In this document: positions 1 to 8,181 of the stretch, one piece after another
Position numbering within the stretch: position 1 is the stretch's first letter
Layout of the letters: every line of letters starts with the position of its first letter
Assembly (NCBI RefSeq): GCF_036186745.1
Contig: NZ_CP108086.1
Location: 8,432,001-8,496,000 of the forward strand
Origin: Microbispora hainanensis
GTDB taxonomy: Bacteria > Actinomycetota > Actinomycetes > Streptosporangiales > Streptosporangiaceae
Direction of reading: 5' to 3'
Length of the DNA stretch: 64,000 bases
Notes under the pieces: generated by a model
Database searches by the model: none
Told to the model about the DNA's origin: nothing
What the model saw: the letters and a program-made list of their open reading frames with translations, nothing else
Made by a program: the position numbers and the translations under genes

Positions 1-394
1 GCGCACCCCGGGCGTCCGGCTGGAGCTGCGCGGCGGGCCGAACCGCCCGCCCCTCGACCCCGCCGCCTCCGCCGGGCTCTTCGAGGTCGCCGTACGGCTC
101 GCCGCCGAGCTGGGCATGGCGCCGCTGCGCGGGGCGTCGGTCGGCGGCGGCTCGGACGGCAACTTCACCGCCGGGGTGGGCTGCCCGACACTCGACGGCC
201 TCGGCGCGGTGGGAGGCGGCGCGCACGCCGCGAACGAGCACGTGCTGGTCGCCGAGATGCCGGCCCGCGCCCGCCTGGTCGCGGCGCTGGCCGAGTATGT
301 GCTGTCGGGCGGGCCCGTCAACGGCAGGCCCGTCAACGGCGGCATCGACACCGCGCCGCAGGACCTGAGACCGGCCGCCGGGGAGACCACGTGA
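1..394 (+). CDS. M20 family metallopeptidase, C-terminal part (truncated by window edge)
   Basis: Only the last 130 or so residues are present; the reading frame is open from the left edge and stops at 392-394. The segment carries the end-of-protein signature of M20A zinc peptidases (carboxypeptidase G2, ArgE, DapE type): GGSDGNFTA near the catalytic cleft and GGGAHAANEHV, where the His is a metal ligand and the Glu lies close to the metal site. Such enzymes hydrolyse N-acyl amino acids or dipeptides in the cytoplasm. Its stop overlaps the GTG start of the next gene by 4 bases, so the two are translationally coupled. M20 peptidase next to this type of GNAT protein matches the N-succinyl-amino-acid pathway that converts D- to L-amino acids; the racemase would lie upstream, outside the window (inference). 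Confidence 0.85.
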   Translation, partial: RTPGVRLELRGGPNRPPLDPAASAGLFEVAVRLAAELGMAPLRGASVGGGSDGNFTAGVGCPTLDGLGAVGGGAHAANEHVLVAEMPARARLVAALAEYVLSGGPVNGRPVNGGIDTAPQDLRPAAGETT

Positions 395-1248
395 ACCCGT
401 GCGACCCCGTCGCCGCGCGGGACCCCGTCGCCGCGTGGGGCCAGGCGGCCCGAGCGGCCGGGCGGCACGGTCTGCGGGTCGCCGAGCTGCGCACGATCGC
501 CGAGTTCGAGCGGGTGGTGCGGCTGTTCGACGACATCTGGCGTCCGGAGCCGTGGAACCCGCCGATCACGGTGGAGCTGATGCGGGCGCTGTCGCACGCG
601 GGCGGATACGTCGCCGGGGCGTTCGACGGCGGGGACCTCGTCGGGGCCGCCGTCGCCTTCCTCGCCGCTCCGGCGGGCCAGGCGCTGCACTCGCACGTGA
701 CGGGCGCCGTACGGCCCGGCGCCGGCTTCGCGCTCAAGCTGCACCAGCGGGCCTGGGCTGTGGAGCGCGGGCTGAGCCGGATCACCTGGACCTTCGATCC
801 CCTCGTGCGCCGCAACGCCCACTTCAACCTGGCCAAGCTGGCCGCCCTGCCGGAGGAGTACCTGCCCGACTTCTACGGCCCGATGGGCGACGCGCTGAAC
901 GCCGGCGACGAGTCCGACCGGGTCCTCATGGCGTGGCGGCTGGGCGATCCACAGGTGGCGCGAGCATGCGACGGCCTGCCGTTCCGGCCCGCTGCCGCGG
1001 ACGGCGCGGTGGCCGTGCTCACCGAGCGGGACGGGCGGCCGGTGACCCTGCCCGCGGACGGCCCGGCCGTGCTCGTCGCCGCACCCGCCGACGTGGAGAC
1101 CCTGCGCCGCACCGCCCCGGAGACGGCCAAGGCCTGGCGGCACGCCGTACGCGAGGTGCTGGGCGGGCTGATGGCGCGGGGCCGCGCGGTGACGGGCTTC
1201 GCCGACGGCTGCTACGTCGTCGAGCGGCGCTCCCCCGCCGCAGAGTGA
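391..1248 (+). CDS. GNAT-superfamily acyltransferase, COG3375-like
   Basis: This 285-residue protein starts at a GTG that overlaps the stop of the M20 peptidase (GTGA). It has a GNAT core: an acyl-CoA loop (VRPGAGFALKLHQ, about residues 108-120) followed by WTFDPLVRRNAHFNLAKL (about 132-149), a signature I associate with COG3375 acyltransferases. In Firmicutes and actinomycetes these genes sit with an enolase-superfamily N-succinylamino-acid racemase (the menC/OSBS relative) and an M20 desuccinylase; there the GNAT enzyme succinylates D-amino acids. The context here gives two of the three partners. The substrate is inferred, not shown. The C-terminal third (about 190-280) is less conserved and has no motif I recognise. 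Confidence 0.8.
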   Translation: MNPCDPVAARDPVAAWGQAARAAGRHGLRVAELRTIAEFERVVRLFDDIWRPEPWNPPITVELMRALSHAGGYVAGAFDGGDLVGAAVAFLAAPAGQALHSHVTGAVRPGAGFALKLHQRAWAVERGLSRITWTFDPLVRRNAHFNLAKLAALPEEYLPDFYGPMGDALNAGDESDRVLMAWRLGDPQVARACDGLPFRPAAADGAVAVLTERDGRPVTLPADGPAVLVAAPADVETLRRTAPETAKAWRHAVREVLGGLMARGRAVTGFADGCYVVERRSPAAE

Positions 1249-1453
1249 GACGGGCAGGATGAGATCGCGGTGAGACGGGTGACGCCGGCGGGGCGCTGCT
1301 GAGGGGCCGGACTGGGTAGGGATCGGATCGGACGGCGGCGTCCCGGTCACGGCGGCGATCACCGGCGGAGGTAACGTGCCAGGTGAGCCGGGTAGTGACG
1401 CCGGGCGGCGGCCACGTGGCCTTATTGATCATCTGATTACCGGGGGGAATCAG

Positions 1454-2803
1454 ATGAGCAGGTGGCGGGGATCCTCGGTGCGGATTCGCTTGACGGTGCT
1501 GGCGAGCGCGGTGATGGCGCTGCTGTGCGCCGTCGCCGTGCTGCTGGTCCTCGGCGTGCTGCACGGCACCGCCGAGCGCTACAAGATCGACGAGATCTCC
1601 GCCAACGCCGTACGCCTCGCCTACCAGGCGAAACGCGACCGGCTGCCTCCGGTGCTGCTCGACCCGGGCGTGGCCGGCGTGCAGGTGATCGACAACTCCG
1701 GCAAGATCGTCTCGGGCAGCGACACCCTGGTCGGCCGCCCGCGCATGGCCGCGTTCCGGCCGGAGCTGACGACACCGGAGACGAGCAAGGTGATGTGCGA
1801 CTCCCCGGCGTTCCCGGACCGGTGCATGATCATCGTCGCGTTCCGCTTCCACAACGACGGCGGCCTGTGGACGATCTACGCAGCCGACGACACCGTGCCG
1901 TGGTACGTCAACGGCCCGCTGCTGGCTGCGCTGCTCGGCGGTTCGCTCCTGCTGATCATGCTCACCGCGCTCGGCACCTACCAGACCGTGCGCAAGGCGC
2001 TCATGCCGGTGGAGGCGATCACGAGCAAGCTGGCCAGGATCACCGCGACCGACCTGAGCCAGCGCGTGCCGGTGCCGAAATATCACGACGAGATCCGGCG
2101 GCTCGCCGAGACCGCCAACCAGACCCTCGACCGAGCGGAGGCGGCCGTCGAGCGGCAGCGGCGCTTCGCCTCCGACGCCTCTCACGATCTGCGCAGCCCG
2201 CTGACCGCGATGCGTACGGAGATCGAGGAGGCGTTGCTGCACAGCGAGGAGGCGGACTGGCCGGCCACCGGGCACGCCCTGCTGGCCAGTTGCGACCGCC
2301 TGCAGGCGCTCGTGACCGACCTGCTCCAGCTCGCCCAGCTCGACTCGGCCGCGCCGCCCCCCTGTGAGCCCGTCGACCTCGGCACGCTCGTCGCCCGCGA
2401 GCTCGACCGCAGGTCGCGCAAGGTGGAGGTGGTGCGGCACCTGGAGCCCCGCGTGGTCGTCATCGGCGACCGGCTGGCCCTGGCGCGCCTGCTCAACAAC
2501 CTGCTCGACAACGCCGAGCGGCACGCGGTGTCCCGGATCACCGTGACCGTGCGGCGGGAGGACGGCAAGGGCGTGCTGGAGGTGCTCGACGACGGCGCGG
2601 GCATCCCGCCCGACCAGCGGGAGCTGGTCTTCCAGCGCTTCACCCGGCTCGACGCCGCCCGTACGAAGGACGCCGGAGGCACCGGTCTCGGGCTGTCCAT
2701 CGCCCGTCAGATCGCCCAGGCGCACAAGGGGACGCTCACGATCGAGGACAGCGACCAAGGTGCCCGCTTCGTGGCGCGCATCCCGCTCGCCCCCGGCCAC
2801 TGA
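1454..2803 (+). CDS. Membrane sensor histidine kinase (HAMP-HisKA-HATPase_c)
   Basis: This 449-residue kinase has a first membrane helix at about 13-32, an extracytoplasmic sensor of about 120 residues, a second helix at about 152-175, a HAMP linker, the dimerisation box SDASHDLRSPLT with the phospho-acceptor His near 243, the N box NNLLDNAERHA near 346, and the ATP-lid motifs DDGAGIPP and GGTGLGLSIA. ATG 1454 was chosen over GTG 1376 because a GGGGGGA ribosome-binding site lies 5-10 bases upstream and the first membrane helix then falls at the expected place. No response regulator adjoins it, so it is an orphan kinase in this window. The sensed signal is unknown. Confidence 0.9.
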   Translation: MSRWRGSSVRIRLTVLASAVMALLCAVAVLLVLGVLHGTAERYKIDEISANAVRLAYQAKRDRLPPVLLDPGVAGVQVIDNSGKIVSGSDTLVGRPRMAAFRPELTTPETSKVMCDSPAFPDRCMIIVAFRFHNDGGLWTIYAADDTVPWYVNGPLLAALLGGSLLLIMLTALGTYQTVRKALMPVEAITSKLARITATDLSQRVPVPKYHDEIRRLAETANQTLDRAEAAVERQRRFASDASHDLRSPLTAMRTEIEEALLHSEEADWPATGHALLASCDRLQALVTDLLQLAQLDSAAPPPCEPVDLGTLVARELDRRSRKVEVVRHLEPRVVVIGDRLALARLLNNLLDNAERHAVSRITVTVRREDGKGVLEVLDDGAGIPPDQRELVFQRFTRLDAARTKDAGGTGLGLSIARQIAQAHKGTLTIEDSDQGARFVARIPLAPGH

Positions 2804-2840
2804 GGGATCAGCCGCCCACCGTCCGTCAGGCGCCAGCGTC

Positions 2841-2912
2841 CCTCAGGCGGCCACGCTTCCTCAGGCGGCCACGCTTCCTCAGGCGGCCACAGGTTCTTAG
2901 GCGGCCACTGTT
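2841..2912. repeat. 18-bp tandem repeat (4 copies) spanning the 3' end of the LysR gene
   Basis: Four consecutive 18-bp units start at 2841, 2859, 2877 and 2895; the first two are identical (CCTCAGGCGGCCACGCTT) and the others differ at a few positions. A fifth, more degenerate unit lies at 2823-2840. The unit at 2895-2912 contains the stop codon and last codons of the LysR gene, so the array looks like repeated duplication of that gene's 3' terminus into the space before the kinase stop. Confidence 0.9.
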
Positions 2913-3799
2913 CCACGCCACCGCGCCGGGCCCGTCGCGAGGTCGTCGAACGCGCGGATGGCCGCCGTCTCCCGGGAGCGCAGCCAGGCCAGGCCGAGCG
3001 TCGAGGGCGGCAGGCCGGTGACCGGCACGAACGCGAGGTCCGGCCGCCGGTGGTGCTCCGCACTCGGCCGGCAGAGCAGCATGCCGCCGCGGTTCAACGC
3101 CACCTGGGTCAGGCCCTCCTGCGTGGTGGCCACCGTCGCGGCCTTGGGAATCGGCCGTCCGGAAGGGGTGAAGGAGGGCGCCACATGCTCCCGCCAGCGG
3201 CGCGGCGCGGGCTCGTCCAGGCCGATCAGCGCGAGTGAGGCCAGCTCCTCGGCGTCGATGCTCTTGCGCCGTGCCAGCGGATGCCGCACCGAGAGCCCCA
3301 GCTCGACCGGGCAGCGGTTCAGCTCGGCCCCGCTCACCAGGTCCGGTTCCTCCAGTGGCAGCAGTGTGAAGGCGATGTCCACACGCCCCTCACGCAACTT
3401 GCCGAAGGGGTCGGAAAGAGGCACCTCGATCAGCTCCACCGCGCAGCCGGGATACGTCCGCTCGAACGCGGCCACGCTCTGGGTGACGATCTCCGTGGGC
3501 GTGGCCAGGAACCCGACCCGCAGCACGCCCTCCACCTCCCGGGCCGAGGCCGTCGCACGCGCCACCGCCTCCGCGAGCCCCTCGTAGGCGGGACGCAGGT
3601 CGGCGAGGAAGCGCTCACCCAAGGGGGTCAGGCACACCCGCCTGCTCGTACGGTCGAACAGCCGGCCGCCGATCCTGCCTTCCAGCGACCCGATGAGCTG
3701 GCTCACCCGGCCGGGAGACAGGTACAGCCGCTCGGCGGTACGGGCGAAATGCAGCTCCTCGCTGAGCACGATGAAGCACTCCAGCTCCCTGAACTCCAT
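2897..3799 (-). CDS. LysR-type transcriptional regulator
   Basis: This 300-residue protein has the LysR layout: an N-terminal winged helix (MEFRELECFIVLSEELHFARTAERL is its first part, with LSPGRVSQLIGSLE as the recognition segment) and a co-inducer domain beginning at about 90 (VLRVGFLATPTEI). ATG 3799 has a strong GAGGAGGAG ribosome-binding site. It is transcribed divergently from an MFS exporter across about 90 bases that contain a T-N11-A box, the usual arrangement for a LysR protein controlling its neighbour. The inducer is unknown, possibly a compound exported by the MFS protein. Confidence 0.92.
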   Translation of the reverse strand: MEFRELECFIVLSEELHFARTAERLYLSPGRVSQLIGSLEGRIGGRLFDRTSRRVCLTPLGERFLADLRPAYEGLAEAVARATASAREVEGVLRVGFLATPTEIVTQSVAAFERTYPGCAVELIEVPLSDPFGKLREGRVDIAFTLLPLEEPDLVSGAELNRCPVELGLSVRHPLARRKSIDAEELASLALIGLDEPAPRRWREHVAPSFTPSGRPIPKAATVATTQEGLTQVALNRGGMLLCRPSAEHHRRPDLAFVPVTGLPPSTLGLAWLRSRETAAIRAFDDLATGPARWRGTVAA

Positions 3800-3818
3800 C
3801 TCGCTCCTCCTCGATCGC

Positions 3819-3831
3819 TTAGCTCACCTAA
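3819..3831. promoter_or_regulatory. Candidate LysR box (T-N11-A)
   Basis: TTAG-N5-CTAA is a 13-bp interrupted palindrome of the T-N11-A form bound by LysR-type regulators. It lies in the short gap between the divergent LysR gene (start 3799) and the MFS gene (start about 3890). Confidence 0.5.
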
Positions 3832-3889
3832 ACCAAGCCTTCGAACCTCGTCATTGTTCCGGGAAATGCCGATCACAAGGCTGAGGAGC

Positions 3890-5058
3890 ATGACCGTAAA
3901 CGTCGTCTCTCCCGTGATCCGGGCGCGCTGGGCGGCCGTCGCCACCGTCGCCATGGGCACCTTCGCCATCGTCACCAGCGAGATGCTGCCCGTCGGGCTG
4001 CTGACCTCGATCGCCTCCTCCTTGAAGGTCTCCGACGGCACCGCCGGGCTGATGGTCTCCCTTCCCGGACTGGTCGCCGCCGTCTCCGCCCCCGTGATCG
4101 CCCTGAGCACCCGCCGCCTCGACCGGCGAGTCCCGCTGCTCGGCCTGATGGCGCTGCTGGCGGCGGCCAATCTGGCGGGCGCGCTCGCTCCGAGCCTCCC
4201 CGTCATGCTGGCCGCCCGGGTGCTGACCGGCGTGAGCATCGGCGGCTTCTGGGCCTTCGCCGCCGGTCTGGGCACACGCCTGGTGCCCGAGGAGGCGGTC
4301 GGCAGGGCCACCTCTGTCATCCTGAGCGGGGTGTCTGTGGCGTCGGTGCTCGGCGTCCCCGCGGCGGCGCTGGTCGCCTCGTACGCGGGGTGGCGCACGG
4401 CGTTCGCGGCCCTGGGCGCTCTGGCGTTGATCCTGCTCGCGGTGCTGGCCGCGGTGCTGCCGCCGATGCCCGCAGAAGAGGGTGGAGACGGCTTCCGCGG
4501 CGCGTGGTCGGGACCGCTCAAGGTGGTCCTGGTCACCACCGTGCTGATCATCACCGGGCACTTCGCCGCCTACACCTATGTCCGGCCCTACCTGGAGCAG
4601 GCCGCGCACGCCGGTCCCGGGCTCGTCAGCACCGCGCTGCTCGTCTACGGCGCCGCCGCGGTGGTCGGCAACTTCGCCGGGGGCGCGCGAGCGGCCAGGA
4701 ACCCGAAGCCGGTGCTGATCGCGCGGGCCGTGCTGATCGCCGTGGCCACCGCCGCGCTCGCGCTGACCGGCCTTCCTCTGGTCATGCTGGTCGTGTGGGG
4801 CCTCGGGTACGGCGGCGTGGGCGTCGCCCTGCAGCTATGGATCATGAGGACGGGCGGCGGCGAGCTCGGCACCGCGCTGTTCGTCGGCGCGTTCAACGTC
4901 TCCGTCGCGCTCGGCTCGTTCGCCGGCGGCCGGGTCGTGGACGGTCTGTCGATCTCCGGGGTGATGTGGCTGGGAGCGGTCCTGCCGCGCTCACCGCCGT
5001 CTTCGCCGGCATCTGGGGCAGCAGCGGTACGACCGCTCGCGACGCCGGCTCTCGGTGA
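3890..5058 (+). pseudogene. MFS (DHA1-type) drug/sugar efflux transporter with a 1-base deletion near the C-terminus
   Basis: Translation from ATG 3890 gives a typical 12-helix AraJ/Cmx-type exporter: TSEMLPVGLL in helix 1, the motif A region VIALSTRRLDRR in loop 2-3, and VLTGVSIGGFWAF in helix 4. After CTG 4982-4984 the frame becomes non-hydrophobic and runs antisense through the next gene. The natural end of helix 12 (LTAVFAGIWG, stop TGA 5056-5058) lies in the next frame, so one base, a G expected after 4984, is missing. With the base restored the protein is about 390 residues. This is either a sequencing error or a real loss-of-function mutation. The start is uncertain: ATG 3866 is in frame, and the GAGGAG sits very close to ATG 3890. 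Confidence 0.8.
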
Positions 5059-5062
5059 CGGG

Positions 5063-6733
5063 TCAGTCGTCCTCGGGCACCACGATCACCGTGGGGACCG
5101 GGACGCGCAGGGCCTCGGTGACCGCCTCCTCCAGCTCCCCCGGCGTCTTCACGGCACAACCCCGCGCGCCGTACGCGACGGCGAGCGCGGGGAAGTCCGG
5201 CGCGTGCAGGTCGACGGCGATCGGCCGCATGCCCCGCACCCGCATCTCCTCGCGGATCTCCCCGAAGCCGCCGTTGGCGAAGACGACGACCGGCAGGCTC
5301 AGCTCCAGCTCCACCGCCGTCGCCAGCTCCTGGAGGCTGAACTGGAACGCCCCGTCGCCGGCCAGCGCGACCACGGGGAGGTGCGGCCGGCCGAGCTTGG
5401 CGCCGATGGCGGCGGGCAGCGCGAAGCCGAGCGTGCCGAACCCGGTGGGGAACAGGAACCGCCCGGGCGGGTCCATCGGCATGCCGACGAGCGCGCCGTG
5501 ATAGACGCACATCGAGTTGTCGCCCACCACGACGCTCTCCGGCGGCAGGGCCCGGCGCAGCGCCGCGAGCTGGCCCGACCACCTGCGGGTGAGCTCCGCG
5601 AGCTCCGCCTCGTGGCCGGGGCCGGGCTCCGGCTCCCGGCGGGGACGCGGCACGGCGCCCTGCCGGTCGAGCCGTTCGGCCAGCCCGCGCAGGGCGAGCT
5701 CCGCGTCCGCGACGATCGCCACGTCTGCCACGTGGTCGCCGTGCATCTGCCCCGGGTCGATGTCGACGCGTACGAGGCGGCCGGAGAGGGTGAAGGCGTC
5801 GTCCCACAGGTCGGCGGGGCCCAGCTCGGTGCCGACGGCCAGCACGACGTCGCACGCGGCGAGCCACCGGCGGACGGCCGCCAGGTGCAGCGTGGCGCCG
5901 AGCGCCAGCAGGTGGCTCTCCGGCACTGTGCCCTTGCCGTTGACCGTGGTCACGACCCGCGCGCCCAGCCGTTCGGCGAGGCGCATCGCCAGGCGCCCCG
6001 CAGGGGGCTCGTCCTCGCCCTTGGGCCGCTCACCCGAGCGCTGTTCACCCGGGCATTGGGCCCCGCCGCCGAGCACGAACCCCGGACGGCGCGCCGTGCG
6101 CAGCAGCCCGGCCGCCGCGTCGAGAGCGGCGGGATCGGGCTCGCGGCGGATGATCCGGTACGGCGGGACGATCTTGACCGGGCTCGTCAGGTCGAGCAGG
6201 TCGAAGGGGATCTCGATGTGCACCGGCCGGGGCCGTCCCTCGGTGAAGCGGCCGAAGGCGCGGGCGACGGCGGCGGGAATCTCCCGCACGGTCGTCACGC
6301 GGTGGCTCCAGGCGCACAGCGCGTCGATCGCCCGCGTCTGGTCCCTGCTCTCGTGCAGGTAGCCGCGGCCGTCGCGGGGATGGCCGGTGGGGACGCCCGG
6401 TGAGACGAGCAGGACCGGGGAGGAGTCGGAGTAGGCCTGCCCGAGGGCCGTGGCCGCGTTGACCACGCCGGGTCCCGTGGTGGTGACGACGACGCCCGGC
6501 CTGCCGGTCACCCTGGCATATCCGTCGGCGGCGTATCCCGCGCCCTGCTCGTGCCGGGGCGTCACGCAGCGCACGCCCGACCGGTCGAGCTCCTCGTAGA
6601 TCGCCAGGTTGTGGGTGCCCGGAATGCCGAAGATCGTGTCGACGCCGTGCAGCCTCAGCGCCTCGACCAGGGCGCGCGCCCCCGTGGGCGTCGTGATCGT
6701 CGCCGCAGAGGGCATCGGGTCATGGCCGTCCAC
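5063..6733 (-). CDS. Thiamine-diphosphate-dependent enzyme, acetolactate synthase-like
   Basis: This 556-residue protein has the three-domain ThDP fold. The N-terminal domain holds the cofactor-activating Glu in RHEQGAGYAADGYA (near 62), followed by TTTGPGVVNAATALGQAY. The C-terminal ThDP/Mg site is GDGAFQFSLQE...FANGGFGEI (about 440-475). The closest family members I recall are catabolic acetolactate synthase and 5-guanidino-2-oxopentanoate decarboxylase (AruI), whose GIPGTHN/RHEQGAG stretch is very similar. No ALS small subunit is nearby, which argues against branched-chain amino acid synthesis. GTG 6733 is chosen; ATG 6715 lacks a ribosome-binding site. The stop lies 4 bases from the MFS stop (convergent). 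It likely shares transcription with the 2-hydroxyacid dehydrogenase upstream, both acting on 2-oxoacids. Confidence 0.85.
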   Translation of the reverse strand: MDGHDPMPSAATITTPTGARALVEALRLHGVDTIFGIPGTHNLAIYEELDRSGVRCVTPRHEQGAGYAADGYARVTGRPGVVVTTTGPGVVNAATALGQAYSDSSPVLLVSPGVPTGHPRDGRGYLHESRDQTRAIDALCAWSHRVTTVREIPAAVARAFGRFTEGRPRPVHIEIPFDLLDLTSPVKIVPPYRIIRREPDPAALDAAAGLLRTARRPGFVLGGGAQCPGEQRSGERPKGEDEPPAGRLAMRLAERLGARVVTTVNGKGTVPESHLLALGATLHLAAVRRWLAACDVVLAVGTELGPADLWDDAFTLSGRLVRVDIDPGQMHGDHVADVAIVADAELALRGLAERLDRQGAVPRPRREPEPGPGHEAELAELTRRWSGQLAALRRALPPESVVVGDNSMCVYHGALVGMPMDPPGRFLFPTGFGTLGFALPAAIGAKLGRPHLPVVALAGDGAFQFSLQELATAVELELSLPVVVFANGGFGEIREEMRVRGMRPIAVDLHAPDFPALAVAYGARGCAVKTPGELEEAVTEALRVPVPTVIVVPEDD

Positions 6734-6831
6734 GTATCACTTCCCGGGGAGAGAGTGGAGGGAGTTTCCTTGTGGTTTCCTGAAATGCGTTCCCATTCCA
6801 CGCGCCGCCCTACCGTCCGCGTGCCGATTTT

Positions 6832-7893
6832 TCAGAAACGGGGACGGGGACGCGTTCCCACCTCGTGTTCGTCCGATCCGCGGGTCAGCACATTCTCAAT
6901 GGACTTGACGGCCTGGCGCACCATGCGGTGCATCGTCTCGGCGGTGTGGGAGGCGATGTGTCCGGTGACCAGGAGGCGGTCGGGAAAATCCCGCCGCAAT
7001 TCTGCGGCCTCCGCGCATTCCGCGCCGTAGAAGCCGTCGAAGACGGCCATGCTGACGCGGCCCTTCTCCAGGCCGGTGTAAAGGGCGCCGGGACTGACGA
7101 TGGCCGGGCGTGCGGTGTTGACGAGGATCGCGCCCTCCGGCATCCGGCCGATCACCGACGAGTCGATCATCGACCTGGTCTCGTCCGTCTCCGGCACCAT
7201 GACCACGAGGATGTCGCTGGCCGCGGCCAGGTCGAGCAGGGGCAGGCAGGAGATGCCGAGGTCGCTTTCGACGTCCGGCCTGCGGGTGCGGCTGTAGTAG
7301 GACACGCGGACGCCGAAGCCCCGCCGCAGGATCTCCGCGATCCGCCGGCCGTTGGCGCCCATGCCGATGATGCCGACGCTGCGGGCGGCGAGCTCGTGGG
7401 GCAGTTCGTCGGAGCCCTGCCAACCGGGGACCCGCTCGCCCAGATGCCGGGGGATGTCCAGGGCGGCGTTGATGATCTGGGCGACCGTGAACGTCGCGAC
7501 CGCATCGACGGCCGCGCCCCGTGTGTTCGTGACGGCGATGCCCAGCCGGTCGGCCGCCGCCACGTCGACGAAGTTCTCGTAGCCGACGCCGAGGAAGGCC
7601 ACGACCTTCAGCGTCTCGCGCGCCGCGCGCAGCACCCGGGCGGTCGCGCGTTCCTCGCCTCCGTGGAGGTAGGCGACCGCTCCCCGGAGCTCTCGCGTGA
7701 GCAGGTCCTCGGTCAGCGGCGCCTCGCGCCGCCGCACCGTGAGCCCCTGCCTGGCGAGCGGCTCCAGTAGCGCCGGGTCGATGCCGGCGCCGGTCACGAG
7801 GACCGTCCCACCCCTCAGCTCCGCTCCGGCCGCCGCCAGCGGCCGCGCGGGACAATAGTCCGTTATATCCCTTGGAGCCGCAGTTTGGGACAT
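6832..7893 (-). CDS. D-isomer-specific 2-hydroxyacid dehydrogenase
   Basis: This 353-residue protein reduces a 2-oxoacid to a D-2-hydroxyacid, or the reverse, with NAD(H). The split catalytic domain surrounds a Rossmann domain with GMGANGRRIAE (about 176-186). The catalytic set is visible: Arg in VNTARPAIV, an acidic residue in the FDGFYGAE region, and the His of GHIASHTAE near the C-terminus. VGYENFVDV and NTRGAAVDAVATFT are the substrate-side motifs. About 98 bases separate its stop from the start of the ThDP enzyme on the same strand, suggesting joint expression. The substrate cannot be read from sequence. A perfect 12-bp palindrome lies just upstream of the start. Confidence 0.9.
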   Translation of the reverse strand: MSQTAAPRDITDYCPARPLAAAGAELRGGTVLVTGAGIDPALLEPLARQGLTVRRREAPLTEDLLTRELRGAVAYLHGGEERATARVLRAARETLKVVAFLGVGYENFVDVAAADRLGIAVTNTRGAAVDAVATFTVAQIINAALDIPRHLGERVPGWQGSDELPHELAARSVGIIGMGANGRRIAEILRRGFGVRVSYYSRTRRPDVESDLGISCLPLLDLAAASDILVVMVPETDETRSMIDSSVIGRMPEGAILVNTARPAIVSPGALYTGLEKGRVSMAVFDGFYGAECAEAAELRRDFPDRLLVTGHIASHTAETMHRMVRQAVKSIENVLTRGSDEHEVGTRPRPRF

Positions 7894-7915
7894 TTCAAAT
7901 ATCTTTCAGACTTAG

Positions 7916-7927
7916 GACATATATGTC
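7916..7927. promoter_or_regulatory. Perfect 12-bp palindrome GACATATATGTC, candidate operator
   Basis: The palindrome lies 22-34 bases upstream of the dehydrogenase start within the most AT-rich stretch of the window (about 7890-8060). Position and symmetry suggest a repressor site or a composite -10/operator for the dehydrogenase/ThDP pair, possibly also serving the divergent cassette. The cognate regulator is not identifiable from the window. Confidence 0.4.
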
Positions 7928-8181
7928 TGTTTTTCTCTGTGGTATCTCTGAAACCACGACAACCAGGCGGTGCACGAAATACCACGGATGGTCCAGGCGA
8001 CGGAGCAGGAATCCAATGGTATAAGGGTTGTGGTGGTTCCGTCTCCACCTGAATTGGAAAAGGAAACCCCTAGGGAGGGTCTGGGGACCCCGGCCCCGGT
8101 CCCGCCCGGCCACACGAGCGTGCTTTTTCTCCACGGCAGCACGGAGAAGGCGCGCACGGCGCAGCGCAGAGAGGGCCACGG

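Noticed and set aside
3281..6403. A 1040-codon plus-strand frame covering the MFS gene and the antisense of the ThDP-enzyme gene
   Set aside because: Only 3890-4984 has protein character; the rest is created by the frameshift plus high-GC antisense openness. The true gene end lies in another frame at 5058.
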